Below are positions 1 through 8,312 of a DNA stretch of 64,000 bases, piece after piece. Source of the stretch: a virus; the IMG/VR virus record IMGVR_UViG_3300028920_000062, positions 1 through 64,000 of that record; one strand, given 5' to 3'. Below the pieces are notes generated by a model. That model had not been told where the DNA came from, did no database searches, and saw only the letters and a program-made list of their open reading frames with translations. How positions within the stretch are numbered: position 1 is the first letter of the stretch; each line of letters starts with the position of its first letter. The position numbers were made by a program, and so were the translations under genes.

Positions 1-106
1 GGACGATCTATCTAGAGAGATGGACGCATTTCAAAAGGGGGACGAACCTCAGCAGCCTGGACTCTCTCCTCAGAGCATTATCGACGCTGAGTTCGAAGAT
101 GAGTAA
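1..106 (+). CDS. C-terminal end of an unknown upstream gene (partial)
   Basis: An open frame enters from the left edge and ends at TAA 104-106, giving the last 34 residues of a protein. The tail is polar and acidic and ends in DAEFEDE; nothing in it identifies a function. Its stop codon overlaps the ATG of the next gene (TAATG), so the two are probably translationally coupled and belong to one operon. The 5' part lies outside the window. Confidence 0.6.
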   Translation, partial: DDLSREMDAFQKGDEPQQPGLSPQSIIDAEFEDE

Positions 107-3100
107 TGCGACACCGCGACCGGAAGTTCGTTAATGGAGAGTGGCTTTTTCAAGACAAGGAAGGAAATTGGAAACCAGGCAGGAAGGCAGGGAAGTTTGC
201 TTCCAAGAATGTAGGCCCCTCCCGTTCTCACATTCCCTGGGCTGATCCATCTGGTCCTGGTGAGCTATGGGCCCTCAGAATATCCAAAGCGATTGAGAAG
301 AATCCTGGAGCGGTCAAAAACCGCGCTCTCAGAGAACAGGCATTGGCTTATGCTGCTGTTGGGGGCTCTTTTGAAGCCACTGCTCCATTTGAATATTCAT
401 TTGAAACCGGTAAGAAGCTAAGGACTCGAGCGATTCCTTCTGAGAGGGAGGTTGCTCGGAGTCTTCGTCAGGGTCGGTATGAGCTATCTGGTTGGGCTAA
501 GAGGGTTATCAAGATGTCCTTGGGCCCCGAGGAGGCTCAATTTCTGCGAAGCCCCGAAAAATTTGATATTACCCCCTCATTTCTGGAGAGATGGGATAAG
601 GCTGCTAGAGCAAACAAGATCGTAAGGTCGGCAAAATTTCACAAATTATCGATGGAGACAATTCTGTTTCGAGCAGAAAGGGCAGGCGTTCTCTCTGAAG
701 TCCAAGAGATGCTTGGCACTAAGTCCCGCGAGGCTACCGCCTTAAAAAAGAGTATTCGCGGCGGAAAACCGTTTTTTGAGACTGCTATCAAATTTGCTCG
801 AGCAAAACCGTGGGCTGCCGCAGGTATTGGAATTGGAGTTGGAATTGCTGCTGCTCTTGCGATCAAGCCTCTTTCTTGGTTTTCTGGACGCGATGACGAC
901 TACAATACGATTGAGGGGCTTCCACACGGCGGCTTGGCCGGGCAGATGCGCTCTCAATTTACTGATTTCGGTAGTGGCTATCGTTCTTCAGATGATGGAT
1001 ATACGACATTAGACAAAATCGGAGGAGCGCTCATTTTTGCTAATGCCATAACAGCTCTTCCTAATATGGCCAGTAATCTAAAAATGGCTAGAGGCTATCA
1101 AAAAGGTTATATGACCTTTTACCATGGTACTCCTAACGCCAATGCCACAAAGCTTCTTTCGCAGGGACTAATTCCTGGGAATGAAGCCCAAAGACTTGCA
1201 GAAGAAGCTGAACTACAAGAAATTTTACGTCGCGCGAATCAAGAAAGAGCAAAGCAATTTAAGCTCTGGTTTGCAGCCCAAGAAGAAAGACTCGGTGGGT
1301 TTTCTGGTGAGGCTAAAACTCAATATGCCCAACATATCAAAAAACAAATTTCAAGTTTTAGGAAGAGCTGGCAAGAAGAGAAAGAGTTAATTATTAAAGG
1401 TTTTCGGCACAACAAAAATATGCACAAACCTTTTATTCCCGATGTTGCTCAAAAAGCAGCAATGCAAGATAAGGTAGGTCGCATATTTTTCTCTGCTCAT
1501 CCTTGGATTTCTAAATCTCATGCTGCAATGCAGGCTAATAAGGGACTTGGTCCTCTTGCGGCAAATATGAGGAAAATGGGGGGATTTTTAGGATATTTCC
1601 ATTCTTCTGTATGGAAGGCCCATGGATCTGGAAAGATTTTTGAATTTGCTCTTCCAATGAGTGAAGTAACTGCCCAAGTTAGTTTGGCTCCGCAATCCGA
1701 GGCCCTTTTGACTTCTTTAAAAATTCCTAAAGGAATTGCAAGCCGCTATGCGAAATTCACTTCCCTTTTTGCACAAACAAGCTTTGCGGCAGCAATTCCA
1801 ACTCTAGACCTTTCGAAAACAGGATCAGTAACTCCTGAAAAATTTTCTCGAGTTATTCCTGTAGAAGAAGGAAAGATTCTTTGGAATAAAGCTGAAAAAC
1901 TTGGTGCTTCGACAATTAAAGCCACTCCAAATTATTGGAAAGCAGCAGGAAGATTAGGAATGGCTCTTGTTCCATTGGCTACTATGGCCTTTGGACTTTC
2001 AGTCTTTTCGGGGAAGGATGATAGTTTCAATACTATTGAAGGACTGTCTGATCAAGGTATAGCCTCGAATTTACGACAGGACTTTGGTTCCGGCTGGCTT
2101 GGTCTTTGGGCAAGGGAAGACAGGAAAAGAGGAGGTTATCACAGGAGGAGAGGTCATACCCGCCGTGGCTACTGGTACAAGGGTCGTTGGGTAGAGAAGA
2201 AGTGGATCAAGAGTCATTTCGTCAAGCAGAATGAGAATGCCTTCGGCGCTCTGGCCGATAGAGGTGTTGCTGGCGAAACAAGGAAAGAGAACACTGATTT
2301 TGGTTCTGGGTTCAGATATCTGGACTTTGGAGGCCTGATTTCTGAGCAGACCGCTGATCAGAAGGTCACAGAGAACGAATGGAGGAAGATGCTGCGCACT
2401 GTGCGTATTGCACAGGACCAGGAGATCCTTCTTCAGATTCTGGATCGGGACGAAGCAAGAAGGTCGTTCAATAAGCAGCTGAGATGGCGTGACCAAGCAA
2501 AGTCCTCGAGAATAAAGAGATATTTGACAGAGCGTGAGTCGCTTGGAGCCTTCGGCTCGTTTACACCAGGAGCTAATGTTCTACAGGTTGGTGGCCTGGT
2601 TGACCCGCGAGATGTTGTTGCACAAGGATTCCTTCCTGTTGCTGCCGTAGGCAGTGATTCTCGGGAGCGAGCTATTGGCGAGATTCTGTATAACTGGCTA
2701 GACCCTAAGCGCGTTGAAGAAACTATTCTTCACGAAGGTCTTCACTCAATCTGGTCCAACGATATGGACCCGGTCCATAAGGCTAGATTTATTTCAGAAG
2801 CAGAAGAACAGCTGGGTGGGTGGTTTAAGAGCAGAGGGCCTGATGTAGAAGCTCTTGCCGGAAAGGCTCCTATCTATGCACAAGTGGTCCGAGCTGCCGA
2901 GGATACAAACAAACCTAAGTATGTTGAGTGGGTTGCAAATGAGATGTTTGCTCATCGTGGAGCGGCTCTTGCCTATTCTAATCTGGGTTATACGCTTGGG
3001 GAGAATCCTGCCCTAGATCGTATTGTAGGGGAGTATGTGCAACCAGGCCCTAGGAGGACCGTAGGAGCTCGCTTTGAAAATTTTGATCCCTCGGTCGCAC

Positions 3101-6100
3101 TGCAGGAGTATTTCGGACGCACAGAGTATTCTCGTGCGTTAGGAGAGCAAAAGGGAACCTTACTTCCGAAAGGGACGGGAGTGCAATTTTCGCGGGGCGG
3201 TGGTCTACCTACTGCTCTCATGGGCGTTCCAATTGACCCAGAGATTCTCGAGTTTCGAAGGAGGATGGATCAGCCAGGAGAGCGCTCTCGCATTCGCAGG
3301 CTAATTGAAGAGAGATCTGCCGAGTATCAGAAAACCTTGGGCTCTCTTGATAGTTCTGATTTCCTTCGCGGGGATATTGGGACGATAGAGGCCATCAATC
3401 GCAGACGCTCTGATCTCAAGGCAGTCAATTTAGACAGGTTCCAGATGGAGGTTGAGGACGCTGATACGATTGTCCTCAAGCGCCGTGGAATCATTCCTAG
3501 CATTAAATCTTTCTTCGGTTATGGCGATACCTATGTTCGCTTAGCAGGTATTGACGCACCTGAAGTAGAGGCTCATAAGGGTGATCCTCTTGCCCCATTC
3601 CGTATTTGGCAGGACCAGCCTGCTGGAACTAAGGCTACTTGGGCCCTAAAGAGAATGCTGGCCGAGCAGGATGAAGTTAAGTTAGTTATTTCTCAGGATC
3701 AAAAGACTTATGGTCGCTATCTCGGTGTTCTAGCTAATGAAGAGGGTACAAATATTAATATGGAGCTCCTTAGAGGAGGAGCTGTATCTGCACTACCATT
3801 TGGTCCAAGAAAGACAGATATTCTGCTTAGAGAGCAGGCTAGGGCAGCAGAAGAGACTGCGCGGGTCCACAGAAGGGGAATGTGGAGTTATGCTCGCTAC
3901 CAGGCTACTCATATCGCAGAACGCTATATCGGCAGGAATATTACTCACAATACCCTCACAAGACTAGATAAGCTCTCTGGAAATCTAACCTTGGGGGCAT
4001 ATGGTTCTTTCCTTAATAGCTTTGGGGCCCAACAAAGGGAGCTAACTTTTGAGGAGATTGCTCAAGCTAGAAGAATAGGGAAAGCTCTTAGAAAAACACA
4101 TGGTCCTCCTCCCATGGCTGGAGCCCAGACCTTTTCTGGCAAGGATGATGCCCATCTTCAGATAGAAGGGTTGAGTCACCAAGGTATTGCCTGGCAGTTG
4201 CGTCAAGCAATGACGGACTTTGGTTCTGGTTTCAAGGGCGCTCTTATTTCTCAGATTCCTAAGGCCTTGGGAGGAGTATCTGCTTGGAAGGGTCGTCATA
4301 CCGTGGCGGCTGGCGCTGCTGCTTTGGGGATGATAGGAGGAGTAGGAGCTCTTACTGGCGGATGGAGCTCTGAAAACGCTGAAGGCGACCAAGAGGCGTC
4401 TTGGGGTAAGCGCATAGCCACTGGTGCCGGCCTAATGGTTGGTGGGGTTGGTTTGGCTATTGGAGTACCTGCTGCAGCTGTGGCCAGATCTGCTTATAAA
4501 GCTGTTGCGTCTACATTAGGGAAGGAAAAGGCTCGCCAAGTTGCAAAAAATGCATTTGTCACCCAGCTTAAGGTTGGGGGCCGCTCTATCCTTGAGTTTC
4601 CAAAAACTGCTTTTAGAATTCATACTGACAAAGAAATAGTTGCACAAATGAGGCAAGCCGGAGCTGAAAGAGGACTTACCGGTATTCACTCTACTGCTCT
4701 TGGCCGAGGACTTGCTGTTCCAGCTAAATATATAGGAGAAAAGGCCGAAGGTGCTATTGAGCATACGGCTAGTTGGTTAGGCAAAAATTGGATACCTAAG
4801 CTAAAGGAGGGGGATCCAGCAGCCATTGCTCTAGCCGGCATGTCTGTTTTTGATGCTTATCATGCTGCCCATAGTGCATATGAAGGTGATATTGGCGGTG
4901 TAGCAGGAAGCTTAGCTAAGTTTGCTGGGGCTAAGTATGCCTATATGGGATGGCATCATAGGAAACCTATTGGTGAGTGGATTAAGAAGCAAAAGCTTGC
5001 AGATTATGCGGTCTATGCCACTGCAGGTATGCAGGCACTAGGGACTATGCGCAATGCTGCTCTCGAGGCTGCCCAGTACCATTTGGCCTATACAAGAACC
5101 GGGGTATCGGTTGGTCAGTATTATTCTATTGGAGCAGAGAAGTACGGAGAGACTTTCCTTCGTATGGCTAATCAGGCTAAGGATGATTATGCAAGAGCTC
5201 TCGGGCAACTTGATGACAAAACTATTCAAGCAATAATGGCTGATTCTCGTATTAAGGGATTGACTCAAGAATTTGGGAAGATATCTAGCGAGGCAAAGAA
5301 AACAGCAGAAGCTGCTAATAGGTTAACTAAGGAACAGTTTGTAGAGAACCTCAGAAAAGCACAGGGCCGAGCAGCCGAGGTTGGGCCAGATATTGAGCAA
5401 AAGACCTGGCTTGGCTCTAAGGCCGCTGAGCGTTTTGTTAACCAAGATATAGAACAGGCGTGGGGAGTTTTTGAGCAAACAAGAAAAGCCGCACAAAGGG
5501 CTAGTGAGGCAGCTGGAGTAATTAGTCCTGAAACAGATGCGGTTTTTTCTAGGATTAAGAACCTAGGGAAAGATTTTAATTTTGAAGATCTTTCAGAAGT
5601 AATTCCAAAAAGAGGTTCTGCTGTCAATGCATTTGATGGGATGCGTCACGGAGGACTTGCTGGGGAACTAAGGAAACAAAATACTGATTTTGGTTCAGTT
5701 GTAGATTTAGCTAAGGCTGCTAATCGGGCTCAGGAATTATATTTCCGTGGATTCAAGGAAATCTTTAAAAAGAGTGGACTAGACGTTTCTGCGATGGAAT
5801 TCAGCTCCAGTGTATCGTTACGTGGAGGGGGAACGATGCTCCAGGTGTTTGCTCGCGATCCTGGCGGCAAAACACTTATGCAGGCAGACCGGCTTTTATC
5901 CGAAGAGTCTGTAGAACTTTTTTCTGTTTTTCTTGCGAAGGATTTGCGGGGGAAGGGTATCGGTAGGCATTTTTATGATATTGAGCCCAGGCTTCTGCGG
6001 CAAGCGGGGTATGAGGCAGGAACTGTTGTCACTTCGCCAGCTGTTATCAATCCAGTTACTGCTAGATGGCAAATGAAGCAATACGGCGCTCAAATTGCTG

Positions 6101-7362
6101 CGTCAGAAGGGTATAGCGCAGAAAGATCTGCCGAATTAACCCGTCAGATTCTCGAGAAGAAGATAACTCACGAGACAATGCCTATGGCAGGTTTAGCTCT
6201 TGAAGGGAAACTGCCTGCTGCTCCTAAATTTTCTTCAACCCAGCCAAAGTGGTCTCAACTAACTGATGTTCCACAGCAGGTTCGAGCTACTGACGTAGAT
6301 GTAGAATCTGCCATTGCTAATCTTTCTAAGACTCAGGCTGGTTGGAGACAAATGGATGAATCCAGAAAGTTGTTGTCTAATCCTGTCAGGATCAAAGGGC
6401 TTAGAAAAAACTTTGCCGTAGATAGAGTGCCAGAGGCAGTTCCTACTCGTGGTTCCGCTTCAAATTCATTTGACGGAATGGGTCATACTGGTCTTGCAAG
6501 TCATTCTAGAAAGAAGAATACCGACTTTGGATCTCGATGGAATGCCCTTAAAGGTCTGGTCCGGGCTGGCGAAACATTTGAAAAGATGGTTGCCGGTAGT
6601 GAGTTTAAGGCTGCTCTTAGTGCAGCCAAACAGATAAAGCATATTAAGAAAGGTCCTGGTGGCGGGTTCTATTCAGATATTTTTATCATGGAAGGAACCT
6701 TCAGAGATCAGCAATTCAAGTTTGTTCGGAAGGTCGGCCACTTAGGAGAGCACGAAGCTAAGGCGCAAATGGCCGGCGCGCACGAAATGCTTCCTGATGT
6801 CTATTCTTTCAAGACTACTGCAGGGAAGGCCATAGAGACAGATAGGGTTAGGCTTCAGCAGGGTGTTATGGAGATGGAGTATTTCGAGGGGAAGACCTTA
6901 TCTGAGCTTCAGGCAGCTAAGGCCATTTCTGGTTCAGAGGTCAACAAGATTAGAGGTCAAGCACAGGAGCTTTATCAGAAAACTGTGCCAGGTTGGCAGA
7001 ATCCTGACATTCATCCTGGCAACATTATGATGGTTCCTACAGGTCAGAAAGGAACATATAATCTCGGCCTTATAGACCTAGGACTAGCTACTCCTACTGC
7101 CTCTACAGGAGCGCGGGTTGCAGAAGCCGCTGCTCGTATAAAAACAGTTGAGCTTCCTCTTCACCCCACAAAGGGTCCACAAAAGCAGGAAAGCTTACTG
7201 GAAAGTATGGTGCCTAAGTCTGAAAAGCAGAGAAGGTTATTAGAGAAGGTAGCAAGGCAGAAGGCCCAACAAGCTTTAGCTCAAAAGGCCACACAAAGAG
7301 CGACATCAGAAGCCGCTTTGCGTGGTGGAAAAGGACACAAAGCATTTAAAAGTAAAGGATAG
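106..7362 (+). CDS. Giant modular virion-type protein: ART-like, metallopeptidase, SNase, GNAT and kinase-like domains separated by six repeats
   Basis: 2418 residues. Order: basic N-terminus; hydrophobic segment 236-254; repeat 1 (259-292); ART-like domain about 336-600 (YHGT 339-342, FFSAHPW about 461-467, EE 587-588); hydrophobic segment 614-633; repeat 2 (634-664); Arg-rich stretch; repeat 3 (708-737); zincin-type peptidase (HEGLH 876-880, possible third ligand E946 in NEMFA); SNase domain about 1112-1265 with D1118/D1120, R1145, D1150, E1153 and R1204 matching the nuclease active site; repeat 4 (1343-1376); hydrophobic segments 1399-1419 and 1437-1459; repeat 5 (1836-1865); GNAT domain about 1900-2040 (RGKGIGRHF at 1948-1956); repeat 6 (2115-2145); kinase-like domain about 2186-2340 (DIHPGN 2301-2306, DLG 2324-2326). 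The start overlaps the previous stop. It resembles the polyvalent multi-enzyme proteins known from phages and conjugative elements, which are delivered with DNA. Delivery, and cleavage at the repeats, are inferences. Domain calls are by eye: SNase strongest, ART weakest. Confidence 0.85.
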   Translation: MRHRDRKFVNGEWLFQDKEGNWKPGRKAGKFASKNVGPSRSHIPWADPSGPGELWALRISKAIEKNPGAVKNRALREQALAYAAVGGSFEATAPFEYSFETGKKLRTRAIPSEREVARSLRQGRYELSGWAKRVIKMSLGPEEAQFLRSPEKFDITPSFLERWDKAARANKIVRSAKFHKLSMETILFRAERAGVLSEVQEMLGTKSREATALKKSIRGGKPFFETAIKFARAKPWAAAGIGIGVGIAAALAIKPLSWFSGRDDDYNTIEGLPHGGLAGQMRSQFTDFGSGYRSSDDGYTTLDKIGGALIFANAITALPNMASNLKMARGYQKGYMTFYHGTPNANATKLLSQGLIPGNEAQRLAEEAELQEILRRANQERAKQFKLWFAAQEERLGGFSGEAKTQYAQHIKKQISSFRKSWQEEKELIIKGFRHNKNMHKPFIPDVAQKAAMQDKVGRIFFSAHPWISKSHAAMQANKGLGPLAANMRKMGGFLGYFHSSVWKAHGSGKIFEFALPMSEVTAQVSLAPQSEALLTSLKIPKGIASRYAKFTSLFAQTSFAAAIPTLDLSKTGSVTPEKFSRVIPVEEGKILWNKAEKLGASTIKATPNYWKAAGRLGMALVPLATMAFGLSVFSGKDDSFNTIEGLSDQGIASNLRQDFGSGWLGLWAREDRKRGGYHRRRGHTRRGYWYKGRWVEKKWIKSHFVKQNENAFGALADRGVAGETRKENTDFGSGFRYLDFGGLISEQTADQKVTENEWRKMLRTVRIAQDQEILLQILDRDEARRSFNKQLRWRDQAKSSRIKRYLTERESLGAFGSFTPGANVLQVGGLVDPRDVVAQGFLPVAAVGSDSRERAIGEILYNWLDPKRVEETILHEGLHSIWSNDMDPVHKARFISEAEEQLGGWFKSRGPDVEALAGKAPIYAQVVRAAEDTNKPKYVEWVANEMFAHRGAALAYSNLGYTLGENPALDRIVGEYVQPGPRRTVGARFENFDPSVALQEYFGRTEYSRALGEQKGTLLPKGTGVQFSRGGGLPTALMGVPIDPEILEFRRRMDQPGERSRIRRLIEERSAEYQKTLGSLDSSDFLRGDIGTIEAINRRRSDLKAVNLDRFQMEVEDADTIVLKRRGIIPSIKSFFGYGDTYVRLAGIDAPEVEAHKGDPLAPFRIWQDQPAGTKATWALKRMLAEQDEVKLVISQDQKTYGRYLGVLANEEGTNINMELLRGGAVSALPFGPRKTDILLREQARAAEETARVHRRGMWSYARYQATHIAERYIGRNITHNTLTRLDKLSGNLTLGAYGSFLNSFGAQQRELTFEEIAQARRIGKALRKTHGPPPMAGAQTFSGKDDAHLQIEGLSHQGIAWQLRQAMTDFGSGFKGALISQIPKALGGVSAWKGRHTVAAGAAALGMIGGVGALTGGWSSENAEGDQEASWGKRIATGAGLMVGGVGLAIGVPAAAVARSAYKAVASTLGKEKARQVAKNAFVTQLKVGGRSILEFPKTAFRIHTDKEIVAQMRQAGAERGLTGIHSTALGRGLAVPAKYIGEKAEGAIEHTASWLGKNWIPKLKEGDPAAIALAGMSVFDAYHAAHSAYEGDIGGVAGSLAKFAGAKYAYMGWHHRKPIGEWIKKQKLADYAVYATAGMQALGTMRNAALEAAQYHLAYTRTGVSVGQYYSIGAEKYGETFLRMANQAKDDYARALGQLDDKTIQAIMADSRIKGLTQEFGKISSEAKKTAEAANRLTKEQFVENLRKAQGRAAEVGPDIEQKTWLGSKAAERFVNQDIEQAWGVFEQTRKAAQRASEAAGVISPETDAVFSRIKNLGKDFNFEDLSEVIPKRGSAVNAFDGMRHGGLAGELRKQNTDFGSVVDLAKAANRAQELYFRGFKEIFKKSGLDVSAMEFSSSVSLRGGGTMLQVFARDPGGKTLMQADRLLSEESVELFSVFLAKDLRGKGIGRHFYDIEPRLLRQAGYEAGTVVTSPAVINPVTARWQMKQYGAQIAASEGYSAERSAELTRQILEKKITHETMPMAGLALEGKLPAAPKFSSTQPKWSQLTDVPQQVRATDVDVESAIANLSKTQAGWRQMDESRKLLSNPVRIKGLRKNFAVDRVPEAVPTRGSASNSFDGMGHTGLASHSRKKNTDFGSRWNALKGLVRAGETFEKMVAGSEFKAALSAAKQIKHIKKGPGGGFYSDIFIMEGTFRDQQFKFVRKVGHLGEHEAKAQMAGAHEMLPDVYSFKTTAGKAIETDRVRLQQGVMEMEYFEGKTLSELQAAKAISGSEVNKIRGQAQELYQKTVPGWQNPDIHPGNIMMVPTGQKGTYNLGLIDLGLATPTASTGARVAEAAARIKTVELPLHPTKGPQKQESLLESMVPKSEKQRRLLEKVARQKAQQALAQKATQRATSEAALRGGKGHKAFKSKG
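880..981 (+). repeat. Interdomain protein repeat, copy 1
   Basis: Encodes residues 259-292 of the 2418-residue protein, directly after a hydrophobic segment. It starts FSGRDDDYNTIEGL and ends TDFGSGY. With copies 2-6 it defines a pattern FSG(K/R)DD..NTIEGL..(G)G.A...R...TDFGSG. Conservation is at protein level, not DNA level. Confidence 0.9.
2005..2097 (+). repeat. Interdomain protein repeat, copy 2
   Basis: Residues 634-664, again directly after a hydrophobic segment (614-633). It reads FSGKDDSFNTIEGL, then QGIAS, and ends DFGSGW. It is three residues shorter than copy 1 before DFGSG. Confidence 0.9.
2227..2316 (+). repeat. Interdomain protein repeat, copy 3 (degenerate N-half)
   Basis: Residues 708-737. 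The N-terminal half is reduced to NAFGALADRGVAG and lacks the SGKDD and IEG elements. The C-terminal half, RKENTDFGSGF, is well conserved. It follows an Arg/Lys/Trp-rich stretch and precedes the metallopeptidase region. Confidence 0.8.
4132..4233 (+). repeat. Interdomain protein repeat, copy 4
   Basis: Residues 1343-1376, between the SNase domain and a pair of hydrophobic segments. It reads FSGKDDAHLQIEGL, then HQGIAW, and ends TDFGSGF. Full-length type like copies 1 and 2. Confidence 0.9.
5611..5700 (+). repeat. Interdomain protein repeat, copy 5 (FDGM subtype)
   Basis: Residues 1836-1865, just before the GNAT domain. It reads RGSAVNAFDGMRHGG and ends NTDFGS. Similarity to copy 6 extends about 20 residues further upstream (RIK.L.K.F, then IP.RGSA), so copies 5 and 6 form a subtype. 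Confidence 0.88.
6448..6540 (+). repeat. Interdomain protein repeat, copy 6 (FDGM subtype)
   Basis: Residues 2115-2145, just before the kinase-like domain. It reads RGSASNSFDGMGHTG and ends KKNTDFGSRW. It is the closest relative of copy 5, including flanking sequence, which suggests a recent duplication of the linker. Confidence 0.88.
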
Positions 7363-7379
7363 TATTGTAGGATAAGGTT

Positions 7380-8312
7380 ATGGGAATACTTGGAACATTA
7401 GGAAGGGGAGCCTTTGGTTTAGTCAAAGGAGCAACTACAGGTGGCTTCGCAGCGCGAACTGCTATTGGTGCAGGTATAGGTGGTGTCGCTGGTGCGATTC
7501 AGGGTGACTATGCTAATCCGAATGCTCGGATTGAAAGCATAATTAAAGGGGCAGCTCTTGGAGCAACTGTTGGTGGCGCCCTTGGTTTAAATAAGAGTAT
7601 TGGTCGGATGATGGCTCCTCGAGCACTTCGAAAAAAAGCCGAGTCTGTAATTGGGAAACATGCCTTTGAAAAACAATGGTCTCATGTTCCTGCCTGGGGG
7701 AAAGATACGGCCTGGCGAGCTGAGCGCCAATCTGCTTTTCGTGAGGAATTTGCTAAGAAAGCTTCGGCTGAAGCTTGGAAGTATACTCCTACCTCTATGT
7801 TAGCTAAAAGCATCTTTAAGAACCCTATGGGTGCTGCCGGAGAAGGGTTTTTGGCCCGAAATAAACGCATAGGTCAAGAGCGACTAAGAAGCTATCTGGG
7901 AGATACTCTGGGAGCAGAAACATTTGTTCAAAGTCGTGGTGATATTGCTGCTAGGTATTCTCCTCTTGGTAGAGCTGCGGCTGCTCCTACACAAATGCTG
8001 TCTTCTATAGTTAACCATCCTTATCTAGCACTTGGTGGAGTTGGTATTGCAGCAGCGACATATGCTGGGGTAACGTCTCCTGCTTCTCCTACTCTGAGTG
8101 GCGATGTTGAGCGCGCACAAAAGGGACTTAATGCTACTACTAAAGTAAACTATAATACTCAGGCCATGGCAGCTCATACTCTCAGGGAGTCTGGAGTTGC
8201 CCCTATGGGAGCTATGGGAACAGTTCCACAAATGATGGGACCGATGCAACAAGCGTTTCAAAAGAGTACTTCTGGTGTAGTGCAAGGACTACATAGAGGG
8301 AGGCATGGTTAA
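7380..8312 (+). CDS. Glycine-rich membrane-type protein (310 aa), probable inner virion protein
   Basis: Not recognised as a named family. The N-terminal 70 residues form a glycine-zipper hairpin (AIGAGIGGVAGAIQGD, then GAALGATVGGALG) able to insert in or pack against a membrane. A second hydrophobic stretch lies near residue 220 (LALGGVGIAAATYAGV). The C-terminus is Met/Pro/Gly-rich and contains NYNTQAMA, echoing the end of the 1532-residue protein at 43579 (NYAMNTQNLA). The start has a GGATAAGG ribosome site and follows the giant protein by 17 bases. Its N-terminus parallels that of the gene at 9129. A role in genome ejection or as an ejected pore protein is inferred. Confidence 0.7.
   Translation: MGILGTLGRGAFGLVKGATTGGFAARTAIGAGIGGVAGAIQGDYANPNARIESIIKGAALGATVGGALGLNKSIGRMMAPRALRKKAESVIGKHAFEKQWSHVPAWGKDTAWRAERQSAFREEFAKKASAEAWKYTPTSMLAKSIFKNPMGAAGEGFLARNKRIGQERLRSYLGDTLGAETFVQSRGDIAARYSPLGRAAAAPTQMLSSIVNHPYLALGGVGIAAATYAGVTSPASPTLSGDVERAQKGLNATTKVNYNTQAMAAHTLRESGVAPMGAMGTVPQMMGPMQQAFQKSTSGVVQGLHRGRHG

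Noticed and set aside
639-957. Antisense open frames across the giant protein and other long genes
   Set aside because: They overlap strong coding sequence on the + strand, lack ribosome sites and encode low-quality, Ser/Arg-rich sequence.
880-6540. Repeats of the giant protein as intein or CRISPR-like elements
   Set aside because: Similarity is at protein level only, there are no intein splicing residues, and spacing is hundreds to thousands of bases.
106-7362. 2418-residue protein as the tape measure
   Set aside because: It lies upstream of terminase, far from tail genes, and is made of globular enzyme domains rather than long helices.
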